Source: Nocardia nova
GTDB lineage: Bacteria; Actinomycetota; Actinomycetes; Mycobacteriales; Mycobacteriaceae
Direction of reading: 5' to 3'
DNA length: 64,000 nucleotides
Assembly (NCBI RefSeq): GCF_002933465.1
Contig: NZ_PSZE01000004.1
Coordinates: 1-64,000 of the forward strand
In this document: positions 61,438 through 64,000 of the stretch, piece by piece
Layout of the letters: every line of letters begins with the position of its first letter
Position numbering within the stretch: the stretch's first letter is position 1
Position numbers and translations under genes: made by a program
Notes under the pieces: model-generated
Seen by the model: only the letters and a program-made list of their open reading frames with translations
Told to the model about the DNA's origin: nothing
Database searches by the model: none

Positions 61438-62343
61438 GTGACTGACACCCGTACGAAGGCCGAAACCGGCAGGAGTACCGACGCTGGGACCACCACCGGT
61501 CCCGGCGTTGTCCGGCAGCGGTCCGCCGGACCGGCCTGGCGGTCGCGGCTCACCGGTTCGGCGGGTTCGCTCGGCCTGGCGATCACGGTGTTGTGGCTGA
61601 GCATCATCGTCTTGCTGCCGCTGGCCGCGCTGACGGTCCATTCGTTCGACGACGGGTGGTCCGGGTTCTGGGATGCGGTGACCGCACCCGCGGCACTGGA
61701 CGCGTTGCGGGTGACGGTTCTCGTATCGGTGGTCGTCGCCGTGATCAACGTCGTCATGGGCACCGTGGTGGCGTGGGTGCTGGTGCGCGACGATTTCCCG
61801 GGCAAGAGTTTCGTCAATGCCCTGATCGATCTGCCGTTCGCGCTTCCGACCATTGTGGCGAGCATCGTGCTGCTGTCGCTGTACGGGCCGCAGAGCCCGG
61901 TCGGTATCCACCTCAACGCCACCCAGCCGGGACTCGTGGTGGCGCTGGCATTCGTGACGCTGCCGTTCGTCGTGCGCTCGGTGCAGCCGGTGCTGATCGA
62001 AGCGGATAAGGAAGTAGAGCAGGCCGCCGCCTCGCTGGGCGCGAACAACCTGACCATCTTCCGTCGCGTCGTGTTGCCGTCGCTCGCGCCGGCCATCATC
62101 TCCGGCGGCGGTCTCGCCTTCGCGCGCGCCATCGGTGAATACGGCTCGGTGGTCTTGATCGGCGGCAATATTCCGCGCCGCACTCAGGTGGCGTCGCAGT
62201 ACATCCAGCAGCAGATCGAGGTGGACCGTCCGGTGAACGCGGCGGCGGTGTCGGTAGCGCTGCTCGCGATTTCCTTCGCCGCCTTGCTGATCCTGCGCGT
62301 CTTCTCCGAACGCACCGCCCGCAAGGAACAGGCCAGCCGATGA
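61438..62343 (+). CDS. cysT: Sulfate ABC transporter permease CysT
   Basis: A 301-residue permease with six membrane helices after a 40-residue hydrophilic start. The EAA loop is [30 protein letters not shown] (shortened here: [19 protein letters not shown]), where CysA docks. It starts at a GTG and overlaps cysW by ATGA. Confidence 0.93.
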   Translation: MTDTRTKAETGRSTDAGTTTGPGVVRQRSAGPAWRSRLTGSAGSLGLAITVLWLSIIVLLPLAALTVHSFDDGWSGFWDAVTAPAALDALRVTVLVSVVVAVINVVMGTVVAWVLVRDDFPGKSFVNALIDLPFALPTIVASIVLLSLYGPQSPVGIHLNATQPGLVVALAFVTLPFVVRSVQPVLIEADKEVEQAAASLGANNLTIFRRVVLPSLAPAIISGGGLAFARAIGEYGSVVLIGGNIPRRTQVASQYIQQQIEVDRPVNAAAVSVALLAISFAALLILRVFSERTARKEQASR

Positions 62344-63149
62344 AACTGTCCGCCCCGTCCCGGATTTCGCTGCGCGTGATCGCGCTCGCGTATCTGATCG
62401 TGTTGCTGGTGGCTCCGCTGGTGATCATTCTCTGGCGCAGCTTCCAGCACGGGATCGGCGCATTCCTCGATTCCATCACCACACCCGCCGCGATCTCGGC
62501 GTTCAATCTGTCGCTGTTGATCGTCGCGATCGTGGTGCCGCTCAATGTGGTCTTCGGAGTCATCACCGCCATCGCCCTGGTGCGCGGAAACTTCCGGGGG
62601 CGCACGCTGATTCAGGGTGTGGTGGATCTGCCGTTCGCGGTGTCACCGGTGGTGGTCGGCGTATCGCTGATCATGCTGTGGGGTGTCGGCGGCTGGTTCG
62701 GCGGCCTCGACAGCTTCGGCTTCCGGGTGATCTTCGGCCTGCCGGGCATGGTGATCGCCACGCTCTTCGTGACGCTGCCCTTCGTGGTCAGCGAGGTCGT
62801 CCCGGTCCTGCACGAGATCGGCGACGATCAGGAGCAGGCCGCGGCGACCCTGGGCGCCAGTCGCTGGCAGACCTTCTGGCGCATCACACTGCCGGCCATC
62901 CGGTGGGGCCTGACCTACGGCATCGTGCTCACCGTCGCCCGCGCCCTCGGCGAATTCGGCGCCGTGATCATGGTGTCGTCCGGACTGCCCGGAATTTCCC
63001 AGACCCTGACGCTGCTGGTGCACGGTCGCTATATCAACGACCACAACGCCTTCGGCGCCTACTGTGCGGCGACCCTGCTCATGGCCATGGCGCTCGTCAC
63101 CCTCATCCTGATGACCCTTCTCGAACGCAAGCGGGGCACTGCCAAATGA
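62340..63149 (+). CDS. cysW: Sulfate ABC transporter permease CysW
   Basis: A 269-residue permease, six helices, with the EAA loop [20 protein letters not shown] and [17 protein letters not shown] typical of CysW. It forms a heterodimeric channel with CysT. ATGA overlaps at both ends, with cysT and cysA. Confidence 0.93.
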   Translation: MKLSAPSRISLRVIALAYLIVLLVAPLVIILWRSFQHGIGAFLDSITTPAAISAFNLSLLIVAIVVPLNVVFGVITAIALVRGNFRGRTLIQGVVDLPFAVSPVVVGVSLIMLWGVGGWFGGLDSFGFRVIFGLPGMVIATLFVTLPFVVSEVVPVLHEIGDDQEQAAATLGASRWQTFWRITLPAIRWGLTYGIVLTVARALGEFGAVIMVSSGLPGISQTLTLLVHGRYINDHNAFGAYCAATLLMAMALVTLILMTLLERKRGTAK

Positions 63150-64000
63150 TCACCGTCACCGACGCGAACAAGCGATATGGTTCGTTCGCCGCCCTCGACA
63201 ACGTCAGCCTGGACATTCCCTCCGGGGAGCTGACCGCGCTGCTGGGGCCCTCCGGTTCCGGGAAATCGACGCTGCTGCGCTCGATCGCCGGCTTGGAATC
63301 GTTGGATTCGGGCATCGTGACCATCGCCGACCGCGACGTCACCCGGGTCTCGCCGCAGAAGCGTGATATCGGCTTCGTCTTCCAGCACTACGCGGCGTTC
63401 AAACACATGACCGTGCGCGACAACGTGGCGTTCGGGCTGAAGATCCGCAAGCGGCCGAAGAACGAGATCCGCAAGCGCGTCGACGAACTGCTCGGCATCG
63501 TGGGCCTGGACGGTTTCCAGCATCGCTATCCGGCGCAACTGTCGGGTGGTCAGCGTCAGCGCATGGCTCTGGCCCGGGCGCTGGCCGTCGACCCGCAGGT
63601 GCTCTTGCTCGACGAACCCTTCGGCGCCCTCGACGCCAAGGTGAGACACGACCTGCGCACGTGGTTGCGGCGCCTGCACGAGGAGGTGCACGTGACGACG
63701 GTGCTGGTCACCCACGACCAGGAGGAAGCGCTCGATGTCGCCGACCGGATCGCGGTGATGAACGCCGGTCGCATCGAACAGGTCGGAACGCCCGAAGACG
63801 TATACGACCGTCCCGCCAACGAATTCGTCATGTCCTTCCTCGGTGCGGTGGCCAAGTTGAACGGACATCTGGTGCGTCCGCACGATATTCGCATCGGCCG
63901 CGATCCGGGTATGGCCCTGGCCGAGCACGAGGGCACCGCGGAGTCGGCGGGCGTGACCCGCGCGACCGTTGAGCGCGTCGTCCGCCTGGGTTTCGAGGTT
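63146..64000 (+). CDS. cysA: Sulfate ABC transporter ATPase CysA, cut by window edge
   Basis: The first 285 residues of the import ATPase, exactly in frame at the window end. Walker A is GPSGSGKST (34-42); the Q-loop is FVFQHYAAF; the signature is [14 protein letters not shown]; Walker B is [12 protein letters not shown]; the switch is [10 protein letters not shown]. The part after residue 240 begins the regulatory TOBE domain ([11 protein letters not shown]). The 3' end lies outside. Confidence 0.95.
   Translation, partial: MITVTDANKRYGSFAALDNVSLDIPSGELTALLGPSGSGKSTLLRSIAGLESLDSGIVTIADRDVTRVSPQKRDIGFVFQHYAAFKHMTVRDNVAFGLKIRKRPKNEIRKRVDELLGIVGLDGFQHRYPAQLSGGQRQRMALARALAVDPQVLLLDEPFGALDAKVRHDLRTWLRRLHEEVHVTTVLVTHDQEEALDVADRIAVMNAGRIEQVGTPEDVYDRPANEFVMSFLGAVAKLNGHLVRPHDIRIGRDPGMALAEHEGTAESAGVTRATVERVVRLGFEV

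Overview
The window looks like chromosome of a mycolic-acid-containing actinomycete, most likely Nocardia or a close relative. The DNA is strongly G+C-rich, and GTG starts and 4-base ATGA/GTGA gene overlaps are common. It carries ESX/EspG-type secretion genes, F420-dependent enzymes, methylglucose-lipopolysaccharide genes (gpgP, octT) and an IniB-like/dynamin-like pair. From memory, one long stretch also follows the gene order of Mycobacterium tuberculosis Rv2427c to Rv2397c. No rRNA, tRNA, CRISPR array, insertion sequence or phage gene was found.

Region 1 (1-2271, minus strand) is the end of a small ESX type VII module: an EspG-like chaperone, a short helical protein with a YxxxD secretion signal, and a WxG/PPE-like protein with a proline-rich tail cut by the window edge. 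Region 2 (2542-12827, plus strand) is the most unusual part. Seven tightly coupled genes encode an Rph-like dikinase, a fatty-acyl-AMP ligase fused to a nucleotidyltransferase and a possible PqqD-like domain, an acyl carrier protein, an acyl-thioester reductase-like SDR, a nucleoside-diphosphate-kinase-like protein, an AfsA-type hotdog protein and a UbiA-type prenyltransferase. Together they suggest an undescribed pathway to a lipid- or butenolide-type product. A DUF4254-like protein and an O-methyltransferase follow.

Region 3 (15-35 kb) is a mosaic of metabolism, repair and regulation: a hydroxyacid dehydrogenase coupled to a stand-alone LigD-type polymerase, a RecQ-PRTase fusion, an epoxide-hydrolase-like enzyme, rtcB, thioredoxin, a cold-shock protein, an LLM oxidoreductase, ribBA, PadR, an OYE-deazaflavin fusion with a divergent TetR and paired operators, ribokinase and an MFS exporter. 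Between 22 and 29 kb lie at least four gene remnants (PEP-utilising domain, AraC, IclR, KshA-like), so this part seems to be eroding.

Region 4 (34-64 kb) is the conserved block. It runs proA, MoxR/VWA, nadD, rsfS, gpgP, octT, degV, comEA, comEC, holA, rpsT, a PemK-like gene, lepA, the IniB-like/dynamin pair, a GH15 trehalase, then the sulfate importer subI-cysT-cysW-cysA, which runs off the right end. The mycobacterial eis gene is missing between degV and comEA. lepA has no ATG, GTG or TTG before its P-loop and appears to start at an AUC codon. A leaderless short ORF with two cysteine codons precedes the sulfate operon.

Intergenic signals include a strong rpsT terminator, a perfect 13-bp hairpin between the convergent dynamin and trehalase genes, two 3-copy tandem repeats at convergent gene ends, and a 34-bp inverted repeat upstream of the aquaporin gene.
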